Shown: positions 16,436 to 23,139 of the stretch, in pieces
Position numbering within the stretch: position 1 is the stretch's first letter
Layout of the letters: each line of letters opens with the position of its first letter
Assembly: GCA_964469935.1 (NCBI GenBank)
Contig: CAYXZQ010000012.1
Location: forward strand, 1-37,637
Origin: CAYXZQ01 sp964469935
GTDB taxonomy: Archaea > Nanobdellota > Nanobdellia > Woesearchaeales > DSVV01
Reading direction: 5' to 3'
DNA length: 37,637 nucleotides
Notes under the pieces: model-generated
Told to the model about the DNA's origin: nothing
Databases searched by the model: none
What the model saw: the letters and a program-made list of their open reading frames with translations, nothing else
Program-made: the position numbers and the translations under genes

Positions 16436-16987
16436 ATGGCACTCATCGACACACTAAACGGGCTGCTTAAGCCCTTCTATTCCCAGATAATAGTGGCGCT
16501 CATACTGCTGTTTTTCGGCCTCATCCTCGGAAAGCTCCTCGGAAGCCTTGTCAAGAAGGTCCTCTCTGAGCTGAGGCTGGACAGGCTTGTCAAGAACCTG
16601 ACAGGCATCAATCTCCAGGTGGAATCCTTCATCTCCTCCATTGTCAAGTATTTCACTTATTTTGTGTTCGCTGTCTGGGCCTTGGAAAAGATTGGGCTGG
16701 GCTCGATAGTGCTCAATCTTCTTGCCGGAGGCGTGATACTCATAGTGATAGTCTCGTTTTTGTTAGGCATAAAGGATTTCATACCCAATGCCGTCGCTGG
16801 AATATTCCTCCATGTCAAGGGAATAGTCAGGGAGGATGACTGGATCAAGACCGACAACATTGAAGGCAGAATCGTCAAGGTCGAGCTTGTCGACACGCAA
16901 CTCGAGACCAAAAACAGGGACATGATATTCGTGCCGAATTCAGTGCTTGCAAAGAGCAGGATAATCCGGATGAACAGGAAGGACTAG
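16436..16987 (+). CDS. Small-conductance mechanosensitive channel (MscS) family protein
   Basis: 183 residues with three N-terminal hydrophobic segments, then the MscS pore-lining/beta-domain sequence: a glycine/alanine-rich helix (LLAGGVILIVIVSFLLGIKDFIPN) leading into AGIFLHVKGIVREDDWIK and EGRIVKVELVDTQLETKNRDMIFVPNS. The C-terminal cytoplasmic cage of E. coli MscS (286 residues) is largely missing, so this is a minimal form ending just after the beta domain. A TATA box at 16403-16412 fits leaderless ATG 16436. The stop overlaps that of the convergent UPF0147 gene. Confidence 0.88.
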   Translation: MALIDTLNGLLKPFYSQIIVALILLFFGLILGKLLGSLVKKVLSELRLDRLVKNLTGINLQVESFISSIVKYFTYFVFAVWALEKIGLGSIVLNLLAGGVILIVIVSFLLGIKDFIPNAVAGIFLHVKGIVREDDWIKTDNIEGRIVKVELVDTQLETKNRDMIFVPNSVLAKSRIIRMNRKD

Positions 16988-17238
16988 CTGCTCTGCAAAG
17001 ATTCAAGAATTGAGACCACGTTCCATATCTGCGTCCTGGTATATGGTTGGATATTGTTATTATCGGATATCTCGTCAAGCTCGTTCAGAGCCCTGTTTAT
17101 CTTCATTGAGAGTTCTTTTCCGTCCTTGAGCGAATCGATTATCTCTCCTATCTTCTGCTTTATGTTCTTTGGAACTGTGGTGTCGCTCCTAAGCTCCTCC
17201 AGCGCCTCGATTGCCGGCTGCGTGCTTTCTTCACTCAT
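16984..17238 (-). CDS. UPF0147 family protein
   Basis: 84-residue helical archaeal protein with the family core AIEALEELRSDTTVPKNIKQKIGE and ALNELDEIS. Function unknown; in many archaea it sits beside translation or prefoldin genes, as here. It overlaps the end of pfdB by 8 bp and is the last gene of the tRNA-Pro/rpl37ae operon. It meets the mscS-like gene tail to tail with a 4 bp overlap. Confidence 0.92.
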   Translation of the reverse strand: MSEESTQPAIEALEELRSDTTVPKNIKQKIGEIIDSLKDGKELSMKINRALNELDEISDNNNIQPYTRTQIWNVVSILESLQSS

Positions 17239-17557
17239 TTTTCATCCCGTCCAGGACATCGGCCTGTATCTCCTTTGCCTTTTCCTTGAGCTTCTTCTCC
17301 TGTTTCTCGAGGGTCTTTACCCTCAGCTCAAACATTTCCTTCTTCTCGGCCAGGTCTTTTTGGAGGCTGTCCTTCGGAGTCTTTACCATGATGTTCCCGA
17401 TGATTTTGTAAGTCTCCTCGGAATCCTTCATGCCCTCGATTGCGGATTCGATCTCGCTCAATTGCGCCTGGAACTGTTGCCTCTGCATGAGATACTGCTG
17501 GGCATTCTGCTCGATGAGCTGGAGCTCTTTTATCTTCTCGTCTGTTTCCTTTGCCAT
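17231..17557 (-). CDS. pfdB: Prefoldin subunit beta
   Basis: 108-residue protein with two long coiled-coil arms joined by a beta hairpin (YKIIGNIMVKTPKDSLQKDL), the standard beta-prefoldin layout. With alpha subunits it forms the hexameric chaperone that passes unfolded proteins to the thermosome. It starts one base after the pcc1 stop codon and overlaps the UPF0147 gene. Confidence 0.95.
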   Translation of the reverse strand: MAKETDEKIKELQLIEQNAQQYLMQRQQFQAQLSEIESAIEGMKDSEETYKIIGNIMVKTPKDSLQKDLAEKKEMFELRVKTLEKQEKKLKEKAKEIQADVLDGMKNE

Positions 17558-17558
17558 A

Positions 17559-17783
17559 TTAGATTCCCAGGGTCTTCTCGTATACGGCCAAAAGCTTGGT
17601 CATAGAGTTCACGGCAGCCCTCAGGGACACCGCATCCGTCGCCTCTATGCTTATGCTGGTCTTATTGCCTGACCTTGAGATCCTCATACTGCTCCTATCG
17701 CTGTCCTCATGTCTGTCAGCAGATAAGCAGTCAAGAATATCCCCTTTTTCATCGTCGACGCTTAAGAGTGCTTTGCAGTTCAT
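17559..17783 (-). CDS. pcc1: KEOPS complex subunit Pcc1
   Basis: 74-residue dimerisation subunit of KEOPS, which makes t6A at position 37 of ANN-decoding tRNAs. The C-terminal half SISIEATDAVSLRAAVNSMTKLLAVYEK is the Pcc1 signature. The frame is open upstream, but ATG 17783 overlaps the rpoP stop as ATGA and gives the normal length, so the longer reading is rejected. The rest of KEOPS is not in the window. Confidence 0.87.
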   Translation of the reverse strand: MNCKALLSVDDEKGDILDCLSADRHEDSDRSSMRISRSGNKTSISIEATDAVSLRAAVNSMTKLLAVYEKTLGI

Positions 17784-17917
17784 CGGGCTGAAACCTTGGT
17801 GGGGATGCTCCTCGGCTTGTAAATCATCTTGCTGCCGCAGTATGGACATCTCACTTTCCTTTTTATGTAATCGTCGGAAACGTTCTTTCCGCATTTGAAG
17901 CATTTGTACTCAACCAT
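17780..17917 (-). CDS. rpoP: DNA-directed RNA polymerase subunit P (Rpo12)
   Basis: A 45-codon gene read directly from the sequence. It begins MVEYKCFKCGKNV and has a complete zinc ribbon: Cys6, Cys9, Cys24 and Cys27 (KCFKC and RCPYCGSK), then the conserved YKPRS and a C-terminal TKVSAR. This is the archaeal Rpb12 homologue, bound to subunits B and D. ATG 17917 overlaps the end of rpl37ae by 8 bp, and its stop overlaps the pcc1 start. It is easily missed because of its size. Confidence 0.95.
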   Translation of the reverse strand: MVEYKCFKCGKNVSDDYIKRKVRCPYCGSKMIYKPRSIPTKVSAR

Positions 17918-18341
17918 TGTCGATCATCCCTTCCCTGCCATCGTCAGCTTCATCCTCTGAAGACTCCTCGTCCTCAGGTTCCTCTTCAGCCTGCTCAGCC
18001 TCCTGCGCCCTGGGCTCCTTGTAGGTCACGCCCACCTCTGTCTCCTCGGCTTCCAGCGATTCCGGCTCCTCGTCCAGGAGCTCCTCTTCGGCATTCTCCT
18101 CCTCTAATGCTGGTTCCGGCATCCTGCCTGAGGGCATAGCCTTTTTCCTCCCTACAAAATAGGCCTTGCCTGTGAATTTGGCATTGCATTTGGTGCATTC
18201 GAATATACCGAGGGAGATCCTCCTGACTTTAGGCTTCCTGCAGTACGGGCAGAGCTGTCCCTTGGACTCAGCCTTCTCTATGGTCCTGAGCCTGTCCTTG
18301 ACTCTCTTCCCGTACCTTGCTCCGAATCTTTTCGTGGTCAT
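17910..18341 (-). CDS. rpl37ae: Large ribosomal subunit protein L37Ae (eL43) with acidic tail
   Basis: Residues 1-72 are a complete L37Ae: TKRFGARYGKRVKDRL, a zinc ribbon with Cys31, Cys34, Cys49 and Cys52, and KFTGKAYFVGRKKA. Residues 75-143 form a Glu/Asp-rich tail that normal L37Ae (about 70-90 residues) lacks. The tail continues in frame without a stop, and codon choice looks like its neighbours. ATG 18341 is only 12 nt below the 3' end of the tRNA-Pro gene, so the mRNA is probably released by tRNA processing. Confidence 0.93.
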   Translation of the reverse strand: MTTKRFGARYGKRVKDRLRTIEKAESKGQLCPYCRKPKVRRISLGIFECTKCNAKFTGKAYFVGRKKAMPSGRMPEPALEEENAEEELLDEEPESLEAEETEVGVTYKEPRAQEAEQAEEEPEDEESSEDEADDGREGMIDNG

Positions 18342-18353
18342 TTTTCATCAGGA

Positions 18354-18464
18354 TGGGGCTGCCCGGACTTTCCCAGCATTTCCCCATGCGCTGTTCGTGC
18401 TGTTTCGAACCGGGGTCGTCTGGTCCCAAACCAGAAAGGATGAACCAAGCTACCCTACAGCCCC
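18354..18464 (-). tRNA. tRNA-Pro (UGG) interrupted in the T-loop
   Basis: Minus strand. Acceptor stem GGGGCTG (18464-18458) pairs with CAGCCCC (18361-18355), discriminator A at 18354, and CCA is not encoded. The D arm has GGGT/A14/GG/A21. The anticodon stem TCTGG/CCAGA encloses loop TTTGGGA, giving anticodon UGG (18428-18426). T-stem CCCGG pairs with CCGGG only if 36 nt (18403-18368) are removed from the T-loop, restoring TTCGAAT. The mature length is 75 nt. A TATA box (about 18509-18521, minus strand) fits. The gene lies directly upstream of rpl37ae. Confidence 0.93.
18368..18403 (-). other. Non-canonical tRNA intron between positions 59 and 60
   Basis: The 36-nt insertion begins ACAGCA and ends GGGAAAG. 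CAGCA and TGCTG inside it form a 5-bp stem. TTC (54-56) can pair with GAA near the intron end, leaving short bulges AAA and AGT at the joints next to the T-stem. This is a slightly relaxed bulge-helix-bulge, cut after the second bulge base, which gives exactly TTCGAA|T. Such sites are processed by the archaeal splicing endonuclease; its gene is not in the window. Confidence 0.82.
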
Positions 18465-18508
18465 TTGATAATGAATTTTATTTTTAGCCTGAGGATTTTA
18501 CATTAGTT

Positions 18509-18521
18509 TTTAAATATATCG
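18509..18521 (-). promoter_or_regulatory. Promoter for tRNA-Pro and the rpl37ae operon
   Basis: Minus strand CGATATATTTAAAAAC, about 26 bp before a start near 18489 and 50 bp above the tRNA. No AT-rich box exists in the 12 nt between the tRNA and rpl37ae, so the operon probably depends on this promoter. The rest of 18465-18604 is AT-rich with no gene seen. Confidence 0.5.
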
Positions 18522-18604
18522 CTTATTTCCAGGTGGTATAAAAAGCTTTTCTTTTTACAGGAACCAGTTCTGGAAACATAAAAAGGAAAAGAAAGAGCAT
18601 ATGG

Positions 18605-19126
18605 TCAGCTCTTGGACCACTGCGTCTCGACCTTCTGGCCGTTTATGTTCATCACTTGGTAGCCGGCTCCTTCCTGGTCATAGTAGTAGTCGATGGTTCC
18701 TGAATCAGTCCCCGTCATCTCGTATCTCATGTGGCAGAGGCCCTGGTACTTGCCTGATGTCTCGATTCCCACGACCTGCATTGTCATTCCGCCCTCTGCG
18801 CCGCTCTGGCTGTATGTCGAGCCTACCGGGCACCAGCTGTCAGCGTTCTGGGAATTGATGTTTACCTGCCCGTCCGGTCCGTTCACTGTAACGTGGGAGC
18901 CGTCCCCGATGCTGTTTACGCCCATCATCGAGTACTGCATACTCCTATAGAAACGGAATGCGAAGACCAGCACGATCAATAAGACTATCACGGCTGCGAC
19001 GATTATTATCGCTGTCGTGTTGGTCTTCTTGGTCTCTGTCTTGCCAGCTTCGGCCATGCTCTTCTCGGGCTTCTTGTCGCCGCCCTTGACGCTCTCGGAT
19101 TTCATACTATCATCTTCTTTTTTCAT
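18605..19126 (-). CDS. Membrane-anchored orphan protein
   Basis: 173 residues: a Lys/Glu/Ser-rich cytoplasmic N-terminus of about 35 residues, one membrane helix (IIIVAAVIVLLIVLVFAF) and an exported domain of about 115 residues with two cysteines (SWCPVG and LCHMRYEM) that may form a disulfide. The exported part is rich in Gly, Ser and Tyr and ends NGQKVETQWSKS. I do not recognise the family. ATG 19126 is preceded by GGGGGTGG; the TTG 21 nt earlier is part of the ribosome-site region and is rejected. Confidence 0.72.
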   Translation of the reverse strand: MKKEDDSMKSESVKGGDKKPEKSMAEAGKTETKKTNTTAIIIVAAVIVLLIVLVFAFRFYRSMQYSMMGVNSIGDGSHVTVNGPDGQVNINSQNADSWCPVGSTYSQSGAEGGMTMQVVGIETSGKYQGLCHMRYEMTGTDSGTIDYYYDQEGAGYQVMNINGQKVETQWSKS

Positions 19127-19227
19127 GATTCCACCCCCTGTGTTCAATTGGTGTGAGCATTCGAGTATTTAAATATGATGTCTAAGTGCCTTCAATAAGT
19201 TGGTTATGCAGGGGTCTGCAATGACAA

Positions 19228-19268
19228 CATTTATATAATATTTAATATTACTTAATAATTATTATTAA
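19228..19268 (+). promoter_or_regulatory. Promoter and palindromic operator of the Dps-like gene
   Basis: ATTTATATAATA (19229-19240) is the TATA box, predicting a start near 19258-19262. A perfect 17-bp palindrome TTAATAATTATTATTAA (8-1-8, positions 19252-19268) covers that start. Its size and AT-rich form resemble Fur/PerR boxes, and a Fur-family gene follows. A GGAGGGGG ribosome site lies at 19287-19294. Confidence 0.65.
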
Positions 19269-19300
19269 ATAAAAACAATTTTTGAAGGAGGGGGTTGAAA

Positions 19301-19858
19301 ATGGCAGCTGAAGTTGCGAGGAACATGGTCGAGAAGGCAGGTGTGGATGTCGAGAAGCTGCTGAAGCTTCTGGTGAAGAATGCGGCAGCAGAACTTACGA
19401 CGTACTACTATTATACGATACTCAGGGCGAACCTGATTGGGTTCGACGGGGAAGGTCTCAAGGCAGTCGCCGAGGATGCGAGGATTGAGGACAGGAACCA
19501 TTTCGAGGCATTGATGCCGAGAATCTACGAGCTCGGCGGGAAACTGCCCGAGAGCATGGTCGATTTCCACAACATGTCCGCATGCCCGCCGGCAGGCCTG
19601 CCGAAGGACCCGAAGGACGTCAAGGAGATTGTGAAGGTCCTTCTCAAGGCAGAGCAGTGTGCAGTCGCAGGATACACAGAGATTTGCAACATGACCGCGG
19701 GAAAGGACCACAGGACCTATGACCTAGCGCTTGCGATACTGAACGAGGAGATTGAGCATGAAGCATGGTTCACGGAGTTCCTCGGCAAGGGCCCGTCAGG
19801 CCATTTCAGGAGGCCCGCAGGGAAGAACAGTCCTTTCGTATCCAAGTTCCTGCAGTGA
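19301..19858 (+). CDS. Dps-like ferritin (DPSL/thioferritin type)
   Basis: 185-residue ferritin-fold protein that stores or oxidises iron and removes peroxide. Di-iron ligand candidates are Glu31 (AAELTTYYYY), ExxxH at Glu63-His67 (EDRNH), Glu119 and ExxH at Glu150-His153 (EEIEHE). The DPSL-type cysteine pair is represented by Cys95 (SACPPAGLP) and Cys120 or Cys129. Strong GGAGGGGG before ATG 19301. It is followed by a Fur-family regulator gene and has a palindrome over its promoter, which together suggest metal or peroxide control. Confidence 0.87.
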   Translation: MAAEVARNMVEKAGVDVEKLLKLLVKNAAAELTTYYYYTILRANLIGFDGEGLKAVAEDARIEDRNHFEALMPRIYELGGKLPESMVDFHNMSACPPAGLPKDPKDVKEIVKVLLKAEQCAVAGYTEICNMTAGKDHRTYDLALAILNEEIEHEAWFTEFLGKGPSGHFRRPAGKNSPFVSKFLQ

Positions 19859-19870
19859 TTTTTTTCTTTA

Positions 19871-19897
19871 TTATTATAATATTATGGTAAATAATAA
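19871..19897 (+). promoter_or_regulatory. AT-rich promoter/operator region before the Fur-family gene
   Basis: Contains TTATTAT...ATAATAA (19871-19877 and 19891-19897) as an inverted repeat around the palindrome ATAATATTAT (19876-19885). Composition and halves resemble the palindrome ahead of the Dps-like gene, so the regulator may control itself. The AT-richness makes chance symmetry a concern. Confidence 0.4.
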
Positions 19898-19923
19898 ATA
19901 TTAGTTTGCAGAGGTTAATGCCA

Positions 19924-20310
19924 ATGAGCATTACAGGGATGAAATACACCAACCAGAGGGTTGAGATACTTGAATATCTGAAAGACAAAAAAACTCATCC
20001 GACAGTCGAGGATGTCTATATGGGTGTCAAAAAGAAACTGACACGGATAAGCAAAGCAACTGTATACCAGAACCTGAAATTCCTGGCGCAAAAAGGGCTT
20101 ATCAGGGAAGTCAACATAAGGGGTGTTTCGAGGTTTGAACCGAACATTCTCCCCCATCATCATTTCATATGCAGAAAATGCGGGAAGATAATTGATTTCA
20201 ATTCAAAGGAACTGACTGAGTTCTCAATGAAAATTGCCAAGAACATCAAAGGTGCTGCCGTCGATGAGGCTGATACTCATTTCTATGGACTCTGCAGGGA
20301 ATGCAGGTAG
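19924..20310 (+). CDS. Fur/PerR-family metalloregulator
   Basis: 128 residues. A winged helix (RISKATVYQNLKFLAQKGLI, about 41-60) is followed by the HHHFICRKCGKII metal site (His78-80, Cys83, Cys86) and a C-terminal CREC (Cys124, Cys127), giving the two CxxC motifs of the structural zinc site. Whether it senses Fe, Zn or peroxide cannot be told. ATG 19918 is in frame, but GAGG at 19911-19914 is better spaced for ATG 19924. Its position after the Dps-like gene argues for an oxidative stress/iron role. Confidence 0.9.
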   Translation: MSITGMKYTNQRVEILEYLKDKKTHPTVEDVYMGVKKKLTRISKATVYQNLKFLAQKGLIREVNIRGVSRFEPNILPHHHFICRKCGKIIDFNSKELTEFSMKIAKNIKGAAVDEADTHFYGLCRECR

Positions 20311-20350
20311 ACGCATCCAGTCCTGATTGAATCTGTTCAGCCACCGCTAC

Positions 20351-20361
20351 CTTTATAAACG
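20351..20361 (+). promoter_or_regulatory. TATA box of aRF1
   Basis: CCTTTATAAACG about 26 bp before ATG 20382; leaderless start expected. Confidence 0.6.
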
Positions 20362-20381
20362 CACCCTTTTTTCCTTGTGCT

Positions 20382-21479
20382 ATGGCTATGACTGAGAAGC
20401 AGAGGTATGAGCTCAAAAAGTTCGTAAAGCAGATCGAGAACATCAGGGGCAGGCACACCGAGCTTGTCTCTGTCTACATCCCGGCAGGCTACGACCTCAA
20501 CAAGATAACGAGCCACCTCGCCCAGGAGCAGGGGACGGCTGCTAACATCAAGTCAGCCTCGACGAGAAAGAACGTGATAGACGCCCTCGAGAGGATGATA
20601 CAGCACCTCCGCCTCTTCCCCAAGACCCCGCCTAACGGCCTTGCAGTGTTCTCAGGGAACGTATCAGGACAGGAGGGCAAGTACGATTTCCAGGTTTATT
20701 CCATCGAGCCCCCCGAACCCCTCAACACCAGGATATACCGATGCGACAAGGCATTCGTGACAGAGATCCTGACAGAAATGCTCGACATCAAGGAGGCCTA
20801 CGGCCTTGTAGTCATGGACAGGAGGGAGGCAGACATCGCCTATCTCAAGGGAAAGACCATTGTGCCGCTAAAGAAGACAAAGTCCAATGTGCCCGGAAAG
20901 ACAAGGGCAGGAGGTCAGAGCGCGGCAAGGTTCATGAGGCTGAGGGAGGATGCTGCAAAGGACTTCTACAAGAAGATAGGGGACATGGTCAAGGACGAGT
21001 TCCTCGGGAAATCCAGCATAAAGGGCATAATAGTCGGGGGGCCCGGGCCGACGAAATACGATTTTGTCGACGGCAATTACATAACCGCAGAGGTGAAGAA
21101 GAAGATAATCGGCATAAAGGACCTCTCTTATACGGGCTCGTTCGGACTGCAGGAGCTCCTCGACAGGAGCGAGGACATTCTCGCCAAGGAGGATGTCATG
21201 GAGGAGAAGCTCGTCATGGGGAGGTTCTTCGAGCTTCTTGCAAAGACCCCTGGCAAGATTAGCTATGGCAAAGACGAGGTCATGGAGCGCCTGAAGACAG
21301 GTGCTGTGGAGACAGTTCTTTTGTCAGAGACCTGCGATGACAGCGCGGTCGAGGAATTCGAGGAGGCGGCAAAGGCAGTGGGCTCTGATGTAAAGATAAT
21401 AAGCGTGGAGACAAGGGAAGGTGTCCAGCTGCGCGACATAGGGAAGGTTGCGGCCATCCTCAGGTATGACGCAGGCTGA
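20382..21479 (+). CDS. prf1: Peptide chain release factor aRF1 without the zinc minidomain
   Basis: Recognises all three stop codons and triggers peptide release. Domain 1 has NIKS (Asn55-Ser58) and YxCxxxF (Tyr119-Phe125); domain 2 has the catalytic GGQ (177-179, in RAGGQSAARF); domain 3 ends with REGVQLRDIGKVAAILRY. Length is 365, against about 410-420 in most archaea. The missing part is the CxxC...CxxC minidomain that normally sits between the VLLSE strand and the last helices; here about 25 residues replace it. All core motifs are intact, so it should work. Confidence 0.96.
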   Translation: MAMTEKQRYELKKFVKQIENIRGRHTELVSVYIPAGYDLNKITSHLAQEQGTAANIKSASTRKNVIDALERMIQHLRLFPKTPPNGLAVFSGNVSGQEGKYDFQVYSIEPPEPLNTRIYRCDKAFVTEILTEMLDIKEAYGLVVMDRREADIAYLKGKTIVPLKKTKSNVPGKTRAGGQSAARFMRLREDAAKDFYKKIGDMVKDEFLGKSSIKGIIVGGPGPTKYDFVDGNYITAEVKKKIIGIKDLSYTGSFGLQELLDRSEDILAKEDVMEEKLVMGRFFELLAKTPGKISYGKDEVMERLKTGAVETVLLSETCDDSAVEEFEEAAKAVGSDVKIISVETREGVQLRDIGKVAAILRYDAG

Positions 21480-21489
21480 TGCAAAAATA

Positions 21490-21501
21490 ACTTTATATAA
21501 T
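21490..21501 (+). promoter_or_regulatory. TATA box of the SprT-like gene
   Basis: ACTTTATATAAT, 26 bp before ATG 21522. Confidence 0.55.
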
Positions 21502-21521
21502 ATGCATGTTTCTGTCTTTGC

Positions 21522-22178
21522 ATGTCTCTTGCCACAGACGCCTTTCTCGGCCTCTATCCAGACAGGGAGCCGGCGCATGATTTCAAAATCAAGTATTCAT
21601 CCAAGTTCAACCTATACAACGCGAATGTCCATTACAGCAGCACCATGATGGAGTTCCGCCTCTCAAGGAGCTGGAAAGAGGTGGGGCGGGACATAAGGAT
21701 TGGCCTTCTCCAGACCTTGATGCTCAAGGCATTCGGCGACAGGAAGAGGACCATGGAGATTGACCTCTACAACATCTTCCTCAAGAAAGTCCACATGGCC
21801 GTGCCCAAGGACAGGGTCGACCCTGCGCTCGAGGAATCCTTCTTGAGGGTCAATGAGAGATACTTCGGCGGCCTCATGGAGATGCCCAACCTGGTTTTCG
21901 GCAGGGACTCGGCAAGGAAGCTAGGCTCCTACGAGTACGGCTCGGACACGATTACCATCAGCATGATCCTGAGGGACGAGCAGGAGCTGCTCGACTATGT
22001 CATGTACCACGAGCTCCTGCACAAGAAGTTCAAGTTCGACGTGAAGAACTCGAGGAGCATGCATCATACAAAAGAGTTCCGCAGGGCGGAGAGGATGTTC
22101 GAGAACCAGGAGGAGATCGAGGCAAGGCTATCGCGCCTCTCTGCGAGGAAGAGGAAGGGATGGCTCGGCTTCATCTGA
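21522..22178 (+). CDS. SprT-like zinc metalloprotein
   Basis: 218 residues. The C-terminal half carries YHELLHKKFKFD (HExxH zinc/catalytic motif, near residue 165) and a third-ligand candidate in SMHHTKEFRRAERMF, the layout of SprT/YgjP-type proteases. The N-terminal half (NVHYSSTMMEFRLSRSWKEV) resembles the strand preceding the SprT domain in archaeal members. SprT/Spartan proteins cut DNA-protein crosslinks in eukaryotes, but archaeal roles are unproven. Leaderless ATG start. Confidence 0.78.
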   Translation: MSLATDAFLGLYPDREPAHDFKIKYSSKFNLYNANVHYSSTMMEFRLSRSWKEVGRDIRIGLLQTLMLKAFGDRKRTMEIDLYNIFLKKVHMAVPKDRVDPALEESFLRVNERYFGGLMEMPNLVFGRDSARKLGSYEYGSDTITISMILRDEQELLDYVMYHELLHKKFKFDVKNSRSMHHTKEFRRAERMFENQEEIEARLSRLSARKRKGWLGFI

Positions 22179-22260
22179 AAATATCACTTTTTTCTACACT
22201 GGAGGCGATATTATTATCCGGTTAGATTAATCAATCCCAAAAATATTTTTTGAAGAATAC

Positions 22261-22309
22261 AAAAATATTTAAATCAGCCTGCTGTAAAAGAAATTCCTTT
22301 TGGGGGTGA
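22261..22309 (+). promoter_or_regulatory. Promoter and ribosome site of the coiled-coil/HTH gene
   Basis: AAAATATTTAAATCAG (about 22262-22275) is the TATA box, starting transcription near 22294. GGGGGTGA (22302-22309) is a strong ribosome site with no ATG after it; the nearest in-frame starts are TTG 22315, TTG 22321 and GTG 22324. Confidence 0.5.
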
Positions 22310-22314
22310 CAATT

Positions 22315-22824
22315 TTGAAGTTGGTGAACAGAGACTTTAGTAAACTCAAGAATACGATAAAAGATGCATTCAAAAAAGTGAAAGAGGAATTCGACGACCA
22401 CAGGGAGTCAATCAACAGGAACACTAACGAGATACAGGCAAATTACGAGTACCTGTGCCAGCTTGATTCTAAGATAGAAAAGCTCTCCGAGCGCATCGAC
22501 GAGCTCTCCATGTTCCTGCAGTACGACAAGCCCGAGAAGCACTACGAGATATCAGGGCTCACAACCAGGGAGAAGGAGGTCTTCCTCGTGCTCTACACAG
22601 ATGGCAGGGAGATGGGATACAAGGAGATTGCGAGAAAGACAGGGCTCACTGAGAACCTTGTCATCTGCTATGTGGCGAACCTCATGACAAAGGGCGTGCC
22701 CATCCTGAGGAAGCACAAGAACAACGAGCTTGTCCTCATCCTTGACCCTGATTTCAAGGAATACCAGATGAAGGAGAACATCGTGGGCATCGACGAGAGC
22801 ATATCAAAGGGGCTCGTTGTTTAG
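22315..22824 (+). CDS. Coiled-coil plus helix-turn-helix DNA-binding protein
   Basis: About 169 residues. An amphipathic N-terminal helix (DFSKLKNTIKDAFKKVKEEF) leads into a coiled coil (residues about 30-70, ending KIEKLSERIDELSMFL), then a helix-turn-helix resembling sigma-region-4/LuxR types: LTTREKEVFLVLY, then YKEIARKTGLTENLVICYVANL. No ATG fits; TTG 22315, 5 nt after GGGGGTGA, is my choice. Its N-terminal half resembles the 73-residue protein at 27494-27715. It is convergent with another HTH gene across a repeat-bearing spacer. Targets unknown. Confidence 0.72.
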   Translation: MKLVNRDFSKLKNTIKDAFKKVKEEFDDHRESINRNTNEIQANYEYLCQLDSKIEKLSERIDELSMFLQYDKPEKHYEISGLTTREKEVFLVLYTDGREMGYKEIARKTGLTENLVICYVANLMTKGVPILRKHKNNELVLILDPDFKEYQMKENIVGIDESISKGLVV

Positions 22825-22968
22825 CACTCACTTTTATTATTTGTTTTTTCTGTTTCTCTTTATAATCCTTCTTTTTTTTGCATCTCATGGTTTCTGTCGC
22901 ATGCTCCGGCGAACAGCCCCTCCTGTACCAGACCAGGATATGAATCCTCACTTTTCGGTTTCTGTCGT

Positions 22969-22980
22969 CATCATCCCGAA
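22969..22980 (+). repeat. ATMATCCCGACA repeat, copy 1
   Basis: CATCATCCCGAA. Shares CATCATCCCGA with copy 6 (GGCATCATCCCGACA). Confidence 0.55.
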
Positions 22981-23066
22981 TAAAGTAATGCAACATTCAG
23001 ACTTAATTCTGGATAATCAGAACGGCATAATTAGAACTAAATTTTGTATTATCTCATAATTAATGA

Positions 23067-23082
23067 GGAATAATGCCGACAA
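23067..23082 (+). repeat. ATMATCCCGACA repeat, copy 2 (diverged)
   Basis: GGAATAATGCCGACAA; differs from GGAATCATCCCGACA at two positions. Confidence 0.45.
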
Positions 23083-23124
23083 ATATTTGCGTGTTCCCGA
23101 TAGATTTCGTCATAATGATGTTTA

Positions 23125-23139
23125 AAACTTTTAAGCATT
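23125..23139 (-). repeat. AATGCTTAAAACTTT repeat, inverted diverged copy
   Basis: The minus strand reads AATGCTTAAAAGTTT, one base different from the two exact copies at 26712-26726 and 27804-27818. Confidence 0.5.

Noticed and set aside
17784..17903. N-terminal extension of Pcc1 (114-codon frame)
   Set aside because: The extension is the shifted frame of rpoP, which itself has a full zinc ribbon and proper overlaps.
22817..23059. 80-codon plus-strand frame MFSTHFYYLFF...
   Set aside because: It starts inside the end of the HTH gene with no ribosome site. Its hydrophobic start comes from a T-rich tract, and the second half spans the repeats.
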